Positions 43,804-52,242 of a stretch of 64,000 nucleotides of DNA are shown piece by piece (within the stretch, counting starts at the first letter, position 1; the number at the start of each line of letters is the position of its first letter). The position numbers and the translations under genes were made by a program. The stretch is from Pseudovibrio zosterae (GTDB lineage: Bacteria; Pseudomonadota; Alphaproteobacteria; Rhizobiales; Stappiaceae). A model generated the notes under the pieces. It saw only the letters and a list, made by a program, of their open reading frames with translations, was not told where the DNA came from and ran no database searches. The DNA is taken from positions 186,001 through 250,000 of the forward strand of contig NZ_JAWXVZ010000001.1 in the NCBI RefSeq assembly GCF_033843645.1, written 5' to 3'.

Positions 43804-44310
43804 GTGAACCTTCCTTTTCATTCCTATGAAAATTCCAATGATGTCCGCAGGTTAGCGTGCTTAGTGCAGCGGGAACATAGTGCGCTGGGGGCGCACGGCA
43901 ACCATTTGCCCGCTAACCAGCGGAAAATGCAAGGCAAACCACTCCTTTTCGGGGGCTGGCATGGCGGGCGGATCATCATGCTCTCTGTTCCGTTGGCGTC
44001 ATGCAATGTGACAGCTGGTGATGTCTTTGTTTTCACTAAATGCACAAATTGCATTTTGATGAATTCGTTTCATTTTTATACCTCCTGAATAGTTGGTTGA
44101 AGGCCGATGGTATATTCATATAAACTATTGTAAATATTGGGCTATTCAAGTTGGAAGATAATTTTCATTGAAAGTTCAAATAACTGTCATTCAGTTGTTT
44201 CCCCGATGGGTAAGATCCTCTGCATTCCGTATCCATTGGAAGACAGGGGTGATCTTCAGGGTGCGGATGGAAACAGATCGCGTTTCATTTTACCTGTCTG
44301 GAGTTCAGTT
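43804..44310. other. Promoter region of the ugp operon
   Basis: About 507 bp, strongly AT-rich at 44050-44200, between the divergent photolyase and ugpB. It contains one good Pho-box half-site CTGTCAT (44184-44190) and should carry the ugp promoter. No open frame with credible start. Confidence 0.5.
44184..44201 (+). promoter_or_regulatory. Possible Pho-box half-site upstream of ugpB
   Basis: CTGTCAT (44184-44190) equals the PhoB half-site consensus; the next half at 11-bp spacing (TTGTTTC, 44195-44201) matches poorly. ugp operons are PhoB-controlled in E. coli and rhizobia, which is why I mention it. It is 121 bp before ugpB. Confidence 0.25.
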
Positions 44311-45621
44311 ATGTCGTACCGCACTACAGCCGCCCGCATTGTTGCCTTTGCAGCGCTTGCAACCACATCCACCGCGTCTTTCGCAGCAACCGAAGTTTCT
44401 TGGTGGCATGCCATGGGCGGCCGTCTTGGCGAAGTCGTCAATGAAATCTCTGCAAACTACAACGCCTCTCAGGACGTTTGTCAGCTGACCCCGGTTTACA
44501 AGGGCACCTACGAGGAGACCCTGACCGCTGGTATCGCTGCATTCCGTGCAGGCGAGCAGCCAAACATCATTCAGGTGTTCGATGCTGGTGCAGCAACCAT
44601 CATCGGCGCGAAAGGCGCTGTCACGCCAGCAGAAGACCTGCTGAAGGACGCCGGTGCAGACTTCGACATCAACGACTACATCGCAGGTGTTCGCTACTTC
44701 TACGCCGACACCAACGGCAAGATGATCGGCATGCCGTTCAACTCTTCCACGCCAATCCTCTACTACAACGAGGAAGCTCTCAACAAGGCTGGCGTTCAGC
44801 CTCCCAAGACTTGGGAAGAGTTCGAAGCCATCGCGCCAAAGCTGAAGGAAGCTGGTTACATTCCGCTCACTCAGTCGCATCTGCCATGGATCTTCACCGA
44901 GAACTTCATGTCTCGTCACGACCTGCCATTTGCAACCAATGCAAACGGTTATGAAGGCGCAGAAGGCACCGAGATCCTCGTAAACAACGATGCGATCAAG
45001 GCTCACTTCTCAAAGGTCAAGGAATGGCTCGATCAAGACCTGTTCGCTTGGTACGGCACCGGTTGGGCTGACAACCAGAAGCCTTTCCAGGAAGGTGAAG
45101 CTGCAATGTGGCTCGGTTCTTCCGGTTCCTTCGGTGGTCTCATGAAGGCGACAGAATTCGACTTCTCCGCAACTTACCTGCCATATTGGGCTTCTGTGCA
45201 TGAGGCCGGCACCAACACCTTCATCGGTGGCGCGGCTCTGTTCGCCATGTCCGGCAAGCCAAAGGCTGAAAACGATTGTGTTGCGAACTTCTACAGCTAC
45301 CTGACATCCCCGGAAGTACAGTACTTCTGGCACAAGGAAACCGGCTACGTGCCGATCACCAACGCGGCATACGAGCTTGCTCAGCAGGATGGCCACTACG
45401 AGCGTTTCCCAGCAGCGGAAATCGGCATCCAGCAGCTGACCCTGCCGGGCGGTGAGAACACCAAGGGTTACCGCATGGGCTTCTACGTCCAGATCCGCGA
45501 TGTAATGAACCGCGAATACGGCAAGATCTTCTCCGGCGAAGCTTCTGTTGAGGAAGCATTCGACACCATCGAAGAAGAGTCCAACAAGCTGCTTGGCCGT
45601 TTCGCAAAGACCTCTGGCTAA
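44311..45621 (+). CDS. ugpB: sn-Glycerol-3-phosphate ABC transporter, substrate-binding protein
   Basis: A 436-residue periplasmic protein. A signal peptide (MSYRTTAARIVAFAALATTS then TASFAA) precedes VSWWHAMGGRLGEVVNEI, the UgpB-type start of the mature domain; YKGTYEETLTAGIAAFRAGE, MPFNSSTPILYYN and KETGYVPITNAAYELAQQ are also UgpB-like. It binds glycerol-3-phosphate and its diesters. ATG 44311 has GGAG 8 bp upstream; the frame open upstream to 44137 is not part of the gene. Codon use suggests high expression. Followed by a hairpin, then ugpA, ugpE and ugpC. Confidence 0.92.
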   Translation: MSYRTTAARIVAFAALATTSTASFAATEVSWWHAMGGRLGEVVNEISANYNASQDVCQLTPVYKGTYEETLTAGIAAFRAGEQPNIIQVFDAGAATIIGAKGAVTPAEDLLKDAGADFDINDYIAGVRYFYADTNGKMIGMPFNSSTPILYYNEEALNKAGVQPPKTWEEFEAIAPKLKEAGYIPLTQSHLPWIFTENFMSRHDLPFATNANGYEGAEGTEILVNNDAIKAHFSKVKEWLDQDLFAWYGTGWADNQKPFQEGEAAMWLGSSGSFGGLMKATEFDFSATYLPYWASVHEAGTNTFIGGAALFAMSGKPKAENDCVANFYSYLTSPEVQYFWHKETGYVPITNAAYELAQQDGHYERFPAAEIGIQQLTLPGGENTKGYRMGFYVQIRDVMNREYGKIFSGEASVEEAFDTIEEESNKLLGRFAKTSG

Positions 45622-45648
45622 GTTTAGTTCCAGCGTCTTAAGCCAAGG

Positions 45649-45679
45649 CCGAAGGCACCCATGTGTGCCTTCGGTTTTC
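45649..45679 (+). terminator. Hairpin with T tract between ugpB and ugpA
   Basis: CCGAAGGCAC (45649-45658) pairs perfectly with GTGCCTTCGG (45665-45674), followed by TTTT. It is strong enough to stop part of transcription and to protect the ugpB mRNA, so that the binding protein is made in excess of the permease. Confidence 0.75.
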
Positions 45680-45749
45680 TGGTAAACAGAGCCAGCGCGC
45701 CGCCGCCGCTCGGCTCTGCTGCCAATTCCCAGTTACACCGGGCAGGCCC

Positions 45750-46631
45750 ATGAAAAGAGTACAGTTCGCCAATCCGCTGATGCCATACATGCTGCTGTTG
45801 CCGCAGTTGGTCATCGTGGCGGTTTTCTTCCTTTGGCCCGCTGCCGAAGCGGTCCGCGCCTCGTTTTATCTTGAAGACCCGTTTGGTTTCGGGGCCACCT
45901 TTGTGGGGTTCGACAACTTCACTGATGCGCTCTCTAGCAGCGATTATGGAAGAACGGCGCGTTTCACTCTTGGGTTTACTGCTGTTACGGCATTTTTCTC
46001 ACTTGCCATCGCTCTCTTGCTCGCGGTGAAAGCCGACAGCGTCATCCGTGGGGCCTCCAGCTATCGCACGCTTCTCATGTGGGTCTACGCCATTGCGCCG
46101 CCGGTTGCCGGTCTCATCGGCGTCATGTTGTTTGACCAGCACATCGGCCCGCTTTCGGAAATGGCCCGCTTTTTGGGCTGGGACATGCAGATCGGCGTGA
46201 ACTACTACGATACAGCCTTTGCAATGGTGGTCATTTCGGTGTGGAAGCAGGTGCCGATCAACTTCATCTTCTTTCTCTCTGGTTTGCAGAGCGTCCCCAA
46301 GTCCGTTCAGGAAGCTGCGGCCATTGATTGTCGCTCCGGCACACGCCGCTTCTGGACCGTTACGTTCCCACTGCTGGCACCGACGGGCTTCTTCCTGCTG
46401 ATCATCAACATTACCTACGCCCTGTTTGACACCTTCGGCATCATTGATCTCGTGCTGAAAGGGGAGCCGGGCAACAATCCGGTCACACTGGTCTACAAGG
46501 TGTTCCTTGATGGCTTTCGCGGCAATGACCTTGGGGGCTCCTCCGCCCAGTCGGTCATTCTCATGATCCTTGTATTCGTGCTCACGGTTGTGCAGTTCCG
46601 CATGATCGAACGCCGCGTTCATTACAATTGA
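45750..46631 (+). CDS. ugpA: Glycerol-3-phosphate ABC transporter permease UgpA
   Basis: A 293-residue inner-membrane permease of the MalF type with about six membrane segments, starting MKRVQFANPLMPYMLLLPQL, and an EAA-like cytoplasmic loop (SVQEAAAIDCRSGTRRFWTV) that docks to UgpC. ATG 45750; the upstream frame from 45663 covers the ugpB-ugpA hairpin and is not coding. ugpE starts 11 bp after the stop. Confidence 0.93.
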   Translation: MKRVQFANPLMPYMLLLPQLVIVAVFFLWPAAEAVRASFYLEDPFGFGATFVGFDNFTDALSSSDYGRTARFTLGFTAVTAFFSLAIALLLAVKADSVIRGASSYRTLLMWVYAIAPPVAGLIGVMLFDQHIGPLSEMARFLGWDMQIGVNYYDTAFAMVVISVWKQVPINFIFFLSGLQSVPKSVQEAAAIDCRSGTRRFWTVTFPLLAPTGFFLLIINITYALFDTFGIIDLVLKGEPGNNPVTLVYKVFLDGFRGNDLGGSSAQSVILMILVFVLTVVQFRMIERRVHYN

Positions 46632-46642
46632 GGAGCGCCTCC

Positions 46643-47485
46643 ATGAAACGTGAACATATCTTTGATCACCTGATCCTTATCATCGGCGCGCTGTTCATGA
46701 TTGTTCCTGTCGTCGTAGCCTTCATGACCTCTACCCATGATGCGGTGTCGATCTACAAGAATGGCCTTCAGCTCACATGGGGCGGTCACTTCGAAGAGAC
46801 CTATCGCGCCGTGCTTACGGAAGCAGGTGGCTTTACCAAGAGCGTCACCGGTCTCACGATGCTCCAGAACTCTCTGATCCTTGGCCTAGGCTTTGCCATC
46901 GGCAAAATCGTGATCTCCATGCTGGCGGCCTATGCCATCGTGTATTTCCGCTTTCCCCTCGGCACCTTCTTCTTCTGGATCATTTTTTCCACGCTGCTGC
47001 TGCCGCTGGAAGTGCGCATTCTGCCAAGCTACGAGATTGTGCAGGGCCTTGGCATGATGAACTCCTACTCCGGTCTCATCGTGCCTCTGATTGCTTCAGC
47101 CACTGGCACGTTCTACTTCCGGCAGTTCTTCAAGTCTGTGCCAGATGAGTTGGTGGAGGCGGCGCGAATTGATGGCGCTGGGCCGTTCAAGTTCTTCATC
47201 GATATTCTTGTGCCGCTGTCCAAGACCATGATTGCGGCGATCTTCATCATCATGTTCGTTTACGGTTGGAACCAGTATCTCTGGCCAACTCTAATTACGA
47301 CCGACGAAACGTTCTTCACCCTTGTACGTGGCATGAAGCAAATCCTTCAGGTTTGGATCGGGGCGCAGATCCCGGACACCAACCAGGCCATGGCTTTGGC
47401 CGTGCTGGCCATGCTCCCGCCGGTGATCATCGTGGTCGTGTTCCAGTCCTGGTTCGTCAAGGGGCTGGTGGAAAGCGAGAAATAA
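46643..47485 (+). CDS. ugpE: Glycerol-3-phosphate ABC transporter permease UgpE
   Basis: A 280-residue MalG-type permease with about six membrane segments and the EAA loop ELVEAARIDGAGPFKFFIDI. ATG 46643 is preceded by GAGGAGCGCC. It pairs with UgpA to form the membrane channel. ugpC starts one base after its stop codon. Confidence 0.94.
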   Translation: MKREHIFDHLILIIGALFMIVPVVVAFMTSTHDAVSIYKNGLQLTWGGHFEETYRAVLTEAGGFTKSVTGLTMLQNSLILGLGFAIGKIVISMLAAYAIVYFRFPLGTFFFWIIFSTLLLPLEVRILPSYEIVQGLGMMNSYSGLIVPLIASATGTFYFRQFFKSVPDELVEAARIDGAGPFKFFIDILVPLSKTMIAAIFIIMFVYGWNQYLWPTLITTDETFFTLVRGMKQILQVWIGAQIPDTNQAMALAVLAMLPPVIIVVVFQSWFVKGLVESEK

Positions 47486-47486
47486 A

Positions 47487-48590
47487 ATGGCAGGCATCTC
47501 ACTCAACAACGTTCGCAAAACCTACGCTGGCGGGGTCTCTGCCGTGAAGGGCGTCTCGCTCGATATCGAGGACGGCGAGTTCATCGTGCTCGTCGGCCCG
47601 TCTGGCTGCGGAAAATCCACCTTGTTGCGCATGGTTGCAGGTCTGGAAACCATCACAGATGGTGAGGTCACTATTGGCGATCGCGTCGTCAACAAAATCG
47701 AGCCAGCAGACCGCGACATTGCCATGGTGTTCCAGAACTATGCGCTCTACCCGCATATGTCGGTTTACAACAACCTTGCGTATGGCCTGAAAAACCGGGG
47801 CATCGGCAAGGCCGAAATAGATCGCCGGGTGCGCGAGGCTGCGCGGATCCTGGAGATTGCCGATTATCTGGACCGAAAGCCACGGGCCCTTTCTGGTGGT
47901 CAGCGTCAACGTGTGGCCATGGGCCGGGCCATCGTGCGTGAGCCTGCTGCCTTCCTGTTTGATGAGCCCTTGTCAAATCTGGATGCCAAACTGCGCGTTC
48001 AGATGCGCATCGAAATCAAGAAGCTGCAAAAGTCACTCGGCACAACAAGCCTCTATGTCACCCACGATCAGTTGGAAGCCATGACGCTTGCGGACCGTCT
48101 TGTGGTGCTCAACGGCGGCCAGGTGGAGCAGATCGGCACGCCGATCAATGTCTACGAGAACCCGGCATCCACCTTCGTGGCGAGCTTCATTGGGTCTCCC
48201 GCCATGAACCTCATGGAGATCGAGCGCTCCGGAGAAGGCTGGGCCTTGAGCCGCGGGGAGGGCCTGTCGCTGACCTGCAGCCTCAACGAGACAAGCGCCA
48301 TACTCGGTCTTCGCCCGGAAGACCTGCACATCGTCGAGGGCGACGGTGCTATCAACGACCCTCTCATGCTCTCTGTCGTCGTCACAGCCGTCGAGCCAGT
48401 CGGCGCTGAGAGTTATGTTCATGCCACTCTGGGAGAAACGGGCCAGGAAATCATCGTCCGGGCACCCGGCAAACAACACTTTGAGGTTGGATCGGTCCTC
48501 AAAGTGGCTGCGAAGAAAGAAAAGCTGCATTTCTTTTCTTCTGAAACCGGTAAGGCCATTGCGCTGGAAGGCAATCTTCAGCCAGCGTAA
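47487..48590 (+). CDS. ugpC: Glycerol-3-phosphate ABC transporter ATP-binding protein UgpC
   Basis: A 367-residue MalK-type ATPase: P-loop GPSGCGKST (37-45), Q-loop, signature LSGGQRQRVAMGRAIVREP, Walker B AFLFDEPLSNLDAKLRVQM, H-loop YVTHDQLEAMTLADR and a C-terminal TOBE-like regulatory domain with LGLRPEDLHIVEGD. It drives the UgpABE importer. The terminator lies 30 bp after the stop. Confidence 0.94.
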   Translation: MAGISLNNVRKTYAGGVSAVKGVSLDIEDGEFIVLVGPSGCGKSTLLRMVAGLETITDGEVTIGDRVVNKIEPADRDIAMVFQNYALYPHMSVYNNLAYGLKNRGIGKAEIDRRVREAARILEIADYLDRKPRALSGGQRQRVAMGRAIVREPAAFLFDEPLSNLDAKLRVQMRIEIKKLQKSLGTTSLYVTHDQLEAMTLADRLVVLNGGQVEQIGTPINVYENPASTFVASFIGSPAMNLMEIERSGEGWALSRGEGLSLTCSLNETSAILGLRPEDLHIVEGDGAINDPLMLSVVVTAVEPVGAESYVHATLGETGQEIIVRAPGKQHFEVGSVLKVAAKKEKLHFFSSETGKAIALEGNLQPA

Positions 48591-48619
48591 TCTGCGAGCC
48601 AAGCCCTTCCTGAGGTGGC

Positions 48620-48648
48620 TAAGCCCGGCCTTTGCGCCGGGCTTTTTC
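48620..48648 (+). terminator. Intrinsic terminator of the ugp operon
   Basis: AAGCCCGGC (48621-48629) pairs with GCCGGGCTT (48636-48644), followed by TTT. Confidence 0.9.
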
Positions 48649-48717
48649 GTATCTGGTCAACAAAATCTGTGTCATTTGAACGCATCGCTGCGCTTTCGGG
48701 TTTTAAATGAAATAACT

Positions 48718-48732
48718 TGATATAAAAACTCA
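48718..48732 (+). promoter_or_regulatory. Candidate iron-responsive IRO box (TGA-N9-TCA) upstream of hutW
   Basis: TGATATAAAAACTCA fits the TGA-N9-TCA consensus of the RirA iron-responsive operator of rhizobia, with an AT-rich centre as usual. It ends 49 bp before hutW, near a promoter position. The consensus is short, so chance is possible; the heme-use genes make it plausible. Confidence 0.5.
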
Positions 48733-48781
48733 TATTTAGCCAGCCGCCGCTAGTGAAACCCGAACTGATCAGTAGGTATTC

Positions 48782-50128
48782 ATGAGCGTAAGCGAGCTTG
48801 AGCAGCTATTTGCCAACACATCCGGCAACCCGATCCAGCATGCATTCACCCGTCGCGGCGGGCATATGCCGGGCACAGCCGGAACAGACATCCCAGTAGA
48901 GGACCATCAGGATGTTTGGTCCCGGCTCCAAGCCAAGCGGCGGTCTGGGCCAACGGTCATGTATCTGCACGTCCCGTTCTGCGCCAACCACTGCCTGTTT
49001 TGCGGCTTCTATCGCAACAAGTGGCAGGAGACGCATTCCGCCCCCTATACCAATGCCTTGATCAAGGAGTTGGAGCGCGACGCCTCGTCCCTTGCGTCCA
49101 CGTCGGGTCCCATCAATGCTGTCTATTTTGGAGGCGGAACGCCAACAGCATTGCACGCAAAGGATTTGCAGCGCCTCATCCGCCGCATAAGGGACCTTTT
49201 TCCGCTCGCAGCGGACTGTGAGATCGCTGTTGAAGGCCGGATCTACCACTTTGATGATGACAAGATCGAGGCCTGTCTGGATGCTGGGGCCAATCGCTTT
49301 TCAACGGGCGTCCAGTCCTTCAACACGCAAGTCCGCAGGCGGCAGGGACGAAAAGCAACCGGCGAGGAGGCCATTCGCTTCTTCGAAGGCCTGCGGGACC
49401 GAAACCGCGCTGCCATAATTTGTGACCTCATCCTCGGCTTGCCTGACCAGTCAGCAGACGTGTGGCTGCATGACCTTCAAACTGTCGCGGACTTGGGGCT
49501 GGATGGCGTGGATCTTTATACTCTTGCCGTGTTCCCGGGCTCGCCGCTGTCCTTGGCCATCAAAAAGGGCAGGATCAGCCCATCTGCGCCCCTCCCGGAG
49601 CAGGGTCTCATGTACCAAGGCGGGCTGGAGTATTTGGCCGCGCGTGGCTGGCGGCAATTGTCTTCAAGCCATTGGGCGCGCGGCACCAGAGAGCGGAACC
49701 TCTACAACAGTTTGTTGAAATCCGGTGCTCAGTGCCTGGCGTTCGGCGCAGGTGCCGGGGGTGGCTTGAACAATTTCAGCTACACCAACCATGCGGACTT
49801 GGCGGCCTACTATGAGCAAGTGAACCTGGGTGTGAAGCCCTTGGCATCCCTGTCACAAAACGATGCGCTTGCAACGCCGCTCAACCATTTGGCTGCGGGC
49901 GTGGAGGCCATGCGCATCGATCTGGCTGCGCTGGAAAGCAACGAGCACATTACCCAAGGCTTCCTTCAATTCATGGCACCGCTTCTGGACAACTGGCGCG
50001 CGGCGCAGCTGGTTGAGGGAGAAGCGGTACTCACGCTCACCACCGCAGGCCGCTTTTGGCACCAGACCCTCTTGACCAATCTGAAGGCAGCCGTGCGGCT
50101 CTGGTGCGCCAGCCATCAGACAACCTGA
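48782..50128 (+). CDS. hutW: Heme-utilisation radical SAM protein HutW (ChuW-like)
   Basis: A 448-residue HemN-like radical SAM protein. The cluster motif is Cys67-x3-Cys71-x2-Cys74 in PFCANHCLFCGFYRNK; AVYFGGGTPTAL and the STGVQSFN motif are typical of the HemN group, and the C-terminal part is HutW/ChuW-like. ChuW opens the heme ring under low-oxygen conditions and frees iron in E. coli O157. It is followed by hutX after 30 bp. Coproporphyrinogen oxidase is the main alternative call for the N-terminal part, but the hutX neighbour favours HutW. Confidence 0.9.
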   Translation: MSVSELEQLFANTSGNPIQHAFTRRGGHMPGTAGTDIPVEDHQDVWSRLQAKRRSGPTVMYLHVPFCANHCLFCGFYRNKWQETHSAPYTNALIKELERDASSLASTSGPINAVYFGGGTPTALHAKDLQRLIRRIRDLFPLAADCEIAVEGRIYHFDDDKIEACLDAGANRFSTGVQSFNTQVRRRQGRKATGEEAIRFFEGLRDRNRAAIICDLILGLPDQSADVWLHDLQTVADLGLDGVDLYTLAVFPGSPLSLAIKKGRISPSAPLPEQGLMYQGGLEYLAARGWRQLSSSHWARGTRERNLYNSLLKSGAQCLAFGAGAGGGLNNFSYTNHADLAAYYEQVNLGVKPLASLSQNDALATPLNHLAAGVEAMRIDLAALESNEHITQGFLQFMAPLLDNWRAAQLVEGEAVLTLTTAGRFWHQTLLTNLKAAVRLWCASHQTT

Positions 50129-50158
50129 GCCACATTTCCCAACACAAGGATAGACAAC

Positions 50159-50656
50159 ATGACAACAGTTTTGGACCAACTGAAAAAGCAGCTGGCTGAA
50201 AATCCCGCAGGGATCTTGGAGAACATAGCAAAAGAGCATCAAGTGTCTGTGGCAGATACCATCAGGTGCCTGCCGGAGGACATGTGGCGCGAGCTGGACG
50301 GGTCTCATTTCGAGCGGATCATCAAGGAAATCCCGGAGTGGGGGGCCGTGACCACAATAGCCAACACGGGCGACATGATCTTCGAGGTCTCGGGGGTGTT
50401 TCCACGAGGCACCTTTGCACGGGGCTACTACAATCTGAAGAAAACCGAGGGCGGGTTCTCCGGCCATATCAAGGAAGATGCCTGCCATGCGATCCTGTTT
50501 TTGAAGCGTCCCTTCTTCTCCAAACTGTCAGCCTCCATCAATTTCATCAATGCCGACGGGGATTGCTATCTGAAAATCTTCCTCGGCCGTGATGAGGACG
50601 GGAAATTGCGCGCAGACCAGTTGGAGAAGTTCCACGCGCTATCGGATTGGGTATGA
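50159..50656 (+). CDS. hutX: Heme-utilisation carrier protein HutX
   Basis: A 165-residue cytoplasmic heme carrier of the HutX/ChuX family (PAGILENIAKEHQVSVADTI, FERIIKEIPEWGAVTTI, RPFFSKLSASINFINADG). HutX delivers heme to HutZ in Vibrio; no hutZ is in the window. ATG 50159 has AAGGATAGACAAC upstream. It ends the two-gene hutWX unit; the iron box upstream suggests induction when iron is low. Confidence 0.92.
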   Translation: MTTVLDQLKKQLAENPAGILENIAKEHQVSVADTIRCLPEDMWRELDGSHFERIIKEIPEWGAVTTIANTGDMIFEVSGVFPRGTFARGYYNLKKTEGGFSGHIKEDACHAILFLKRPFFSKLSASINFINADGDCYLKIFLGRDEDGKLRADQLEKFHALSDWV

Positions 50657-50872
50657 GCAGGGGGGCGGGCACTGAGCTTTCCACACGCTGGCCAAAACAA
50701 ACGGGGAGATCTGAAGAGATTTGAGCCGCCAAACAAGCGAATGGTGGTCACAACTTGAATCCTCCCGCCGTTATCGCCATATTCCAAAAGAACAGAGACA
50801 GTGCTGCTGTCCTGCACATCCGGATGCCAAGAGTGGGTCCGGACCAAGGTCGCTTTAGAAAGGACTTTGACG

Positions 50873-51301
50873 ATGACGCGTATGTCGGCGTTTTCGAGCC
50901 CGTTTCTTTTGGGCTTCGACGATATTGAGCGAGTGCTCGATCGGGTTAGCAAAGGTGGCAATGACGGCTACCCGCCCTACAATATTGAACGTCTTTCAGT
51001 TTCTGACGAAAAAAGTGATGTCATCCGCATCACGATTGCGGTTGCCGGCTTCACGCGCGACCAGTTGGAAGTCTCCGTAGAAGAAAGCCAATTGGTGATC
51101 CGCGGTCGGCAGCAGGAAGACAAGACCAAACAATATCTGCATCGCGGCATTGCCGCTCGTCAGTTTCAGCGCACATTTGTGCTTGCGGAAGGCATCGAAA
51201 TTCTTGGAGCGGAGCTTCGGGATGGCTTGCTTTCCATCGATCTGGCTCGCCCAGAACCGGAGCGCATTGTCCGCAGGATCGAAATTTCAGCTGGCGATTG
51301 A
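50873..51301 (+). CDS. Small heat-shock protein, Hsp20 family
   Basis: A 142-residue Hsp20 with N-terminal SSPFLLGFDDIERVLDRVSK, the alpha-crystallin core (YNIERLSVSDEKSDVIRITI, AVAGFTRDQLEVSVEESQLV) and a C-terminal extension with few charges. It prevents aggregation of unfolded proteins. I chose ATG 50873 with AAGGA upstream; the upstream frame from 50801 is not supported. A DUF1150 gene follows after 56 bp, a conserved pair. Confidence 0.92.
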   Translation: MTRMSAFSSPFLLGFDDIERVLDRVSKGGNDGYPPYNIERLSVSDEKSDVIRITIAVAGFTRDQLEVSVEESQLVIRGRQQEDKTKQYLHRGIAARQFQRTFVLAEGIEILGAELRDGLLSIDLARPEPERIVRRIEISAGD

Positions 51302-51357
51302 GGTCGCAAGCCCGACGCTTTTTTTACCCATCGAGACGACAGACAAAGGAGAAGGCG

Positions 51358-51621
51358 ATGATTACCGATCCCTTCGCGAATGACGCTGCCATGGCCAAAG
51401 ATGTTCTGGCAGAACTGGGCACCGGCAAAGTGGCTTACGTGAAAAAAGTAACCGAAGCAGATCTGCACCGCATGTTCCCGGGTGCCGAGATTGAAGGCAT
51501 GGACGGTCCGGTCTGGGCGCTGTTGTCGGCAAATGGCTCGCCAATTCTTCTGGCCGACAGCCGTGACGCAGCCATTGCGAATGCAATGGAGCAGGACCTG
51601 AAGACTGTCAGCCTTCACTAA
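51358..51621 (+). CDS. DUF1150 family protein
   Basis: An 87-residue protein (MITDPFANDAAMAKDVLAEL, then GKVAYVKKVTEADLHRMFPG) of the DUF1150 family, which often sits directly downstream of hsp20 in Alphaproteobacteria. ATG 51358 has AAAGGAGAAGG upstream. The function is unknown; co-expression with the chaperone is likely from the spacing. Confidence 0.85.
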   Translation: MITDPFANDAAMAKDVLAELGTGKVAYVKKVTEADLHRMFPGAEIEGMDGPVWALLSANGSPILLADSRDAAIANAMEQDLKTVSLH

Positions 51622-51671
51622 AGCGGTTATGGCGCCCGCGGTTGGGCCCGTCCTATCAGTTTTGGGAAAAG

Positions 51672-51709
51672 AAAAGCCCCGATAACGTTGGTTATCGGGG
51701 CTTTGTTTT
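51672..51709. terminator. Bidirectional terminator between DUF1150 and ptsN
   Basis: A 14-bp perfect stem, AAAGCCCCGATAAC (51673-51686) with GTTATCGGGGCTTT (51691-51704), and a GTTG loop. T tracts follow on both strands. It separates two convergent units. Confidence 0.92.
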
Positions 51710-52175
51710 ATGCGGAGCTCGTAGAGCCGATCGGTTGCGTCAGTATTGAATACAGCGCCGCCGCGTCCTTCGTGGCCCTCAGCTTGGCGGCCGTTTCCTG
51801 ATCGCGCAAAATGCGCGCCACACGTGCCAATGCCTTCAGGTGATCTGCACCGGCACCTTCCGGGGCCAGCAGAGCAAAGATCAGATCAACAGGCTGGTCA
51901 TCCAAGCTGTCAAATTCAATTGGTTTGTCCAGACGTGCAAAAAAGCCATAGAGCCTGTCAAGTTGTGGCAACTTGCCATGCGGAATGGCCACGCCGTTGC
52001 CAACGCCGGTTGAGCCTAGGCGCTCGCGTTGCAAAAGCGTGTCAAAGATATCCCGTTCTGGGAGCCCGCAAACTGGAGCGGCTTTAGCGGCTATCTCCTG
52101 CAGGGCGTGCTTCTTGCTGTTGGCCTTGAGGCTTGCAACAACTGCCTCTGGACTGAGTAGTTCTATCAGCTCCAT
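51708..52175 (-). CDS. ptsN: PTS EIIA-Ntr (PtsN)
   Basis: A 155-residue EIIA-Ntr with the phospho-acceptor His66 in GVAIPHGKLPQL. It receives phosphate from NPr/HPr and regulates potassium transport and nitrogen responses. I chose ATG 52175 (MELIELLSPEAVVASL), the family start; an upstream TTG at 52205 is possible. It is the last gene of the lptC-lptA-lptB-rpoN-hpf-ptsN string. Confidence 0.93.
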   Translation of the reverse strand: MELIELLSPEAVVASLKANSKKHALQEIAAKAAPVCGLPERDIFDTLLQRERLGSTGVGNGVAIPHGKLPQLDRLYGFFARLDKPIEFDSLDDQPVDLIFALLAPEGAGADHLKALARVARILRDQETAAKLRATKDAAALYSILTQPIGSTSSA

Positions 52176-52242
52176 CTCACGATCCGTGAACCTGAAAAGC
52201 TGCAAAGCCGGAATTTCCGGCTTTGCAAATAGCGTCTATGTT

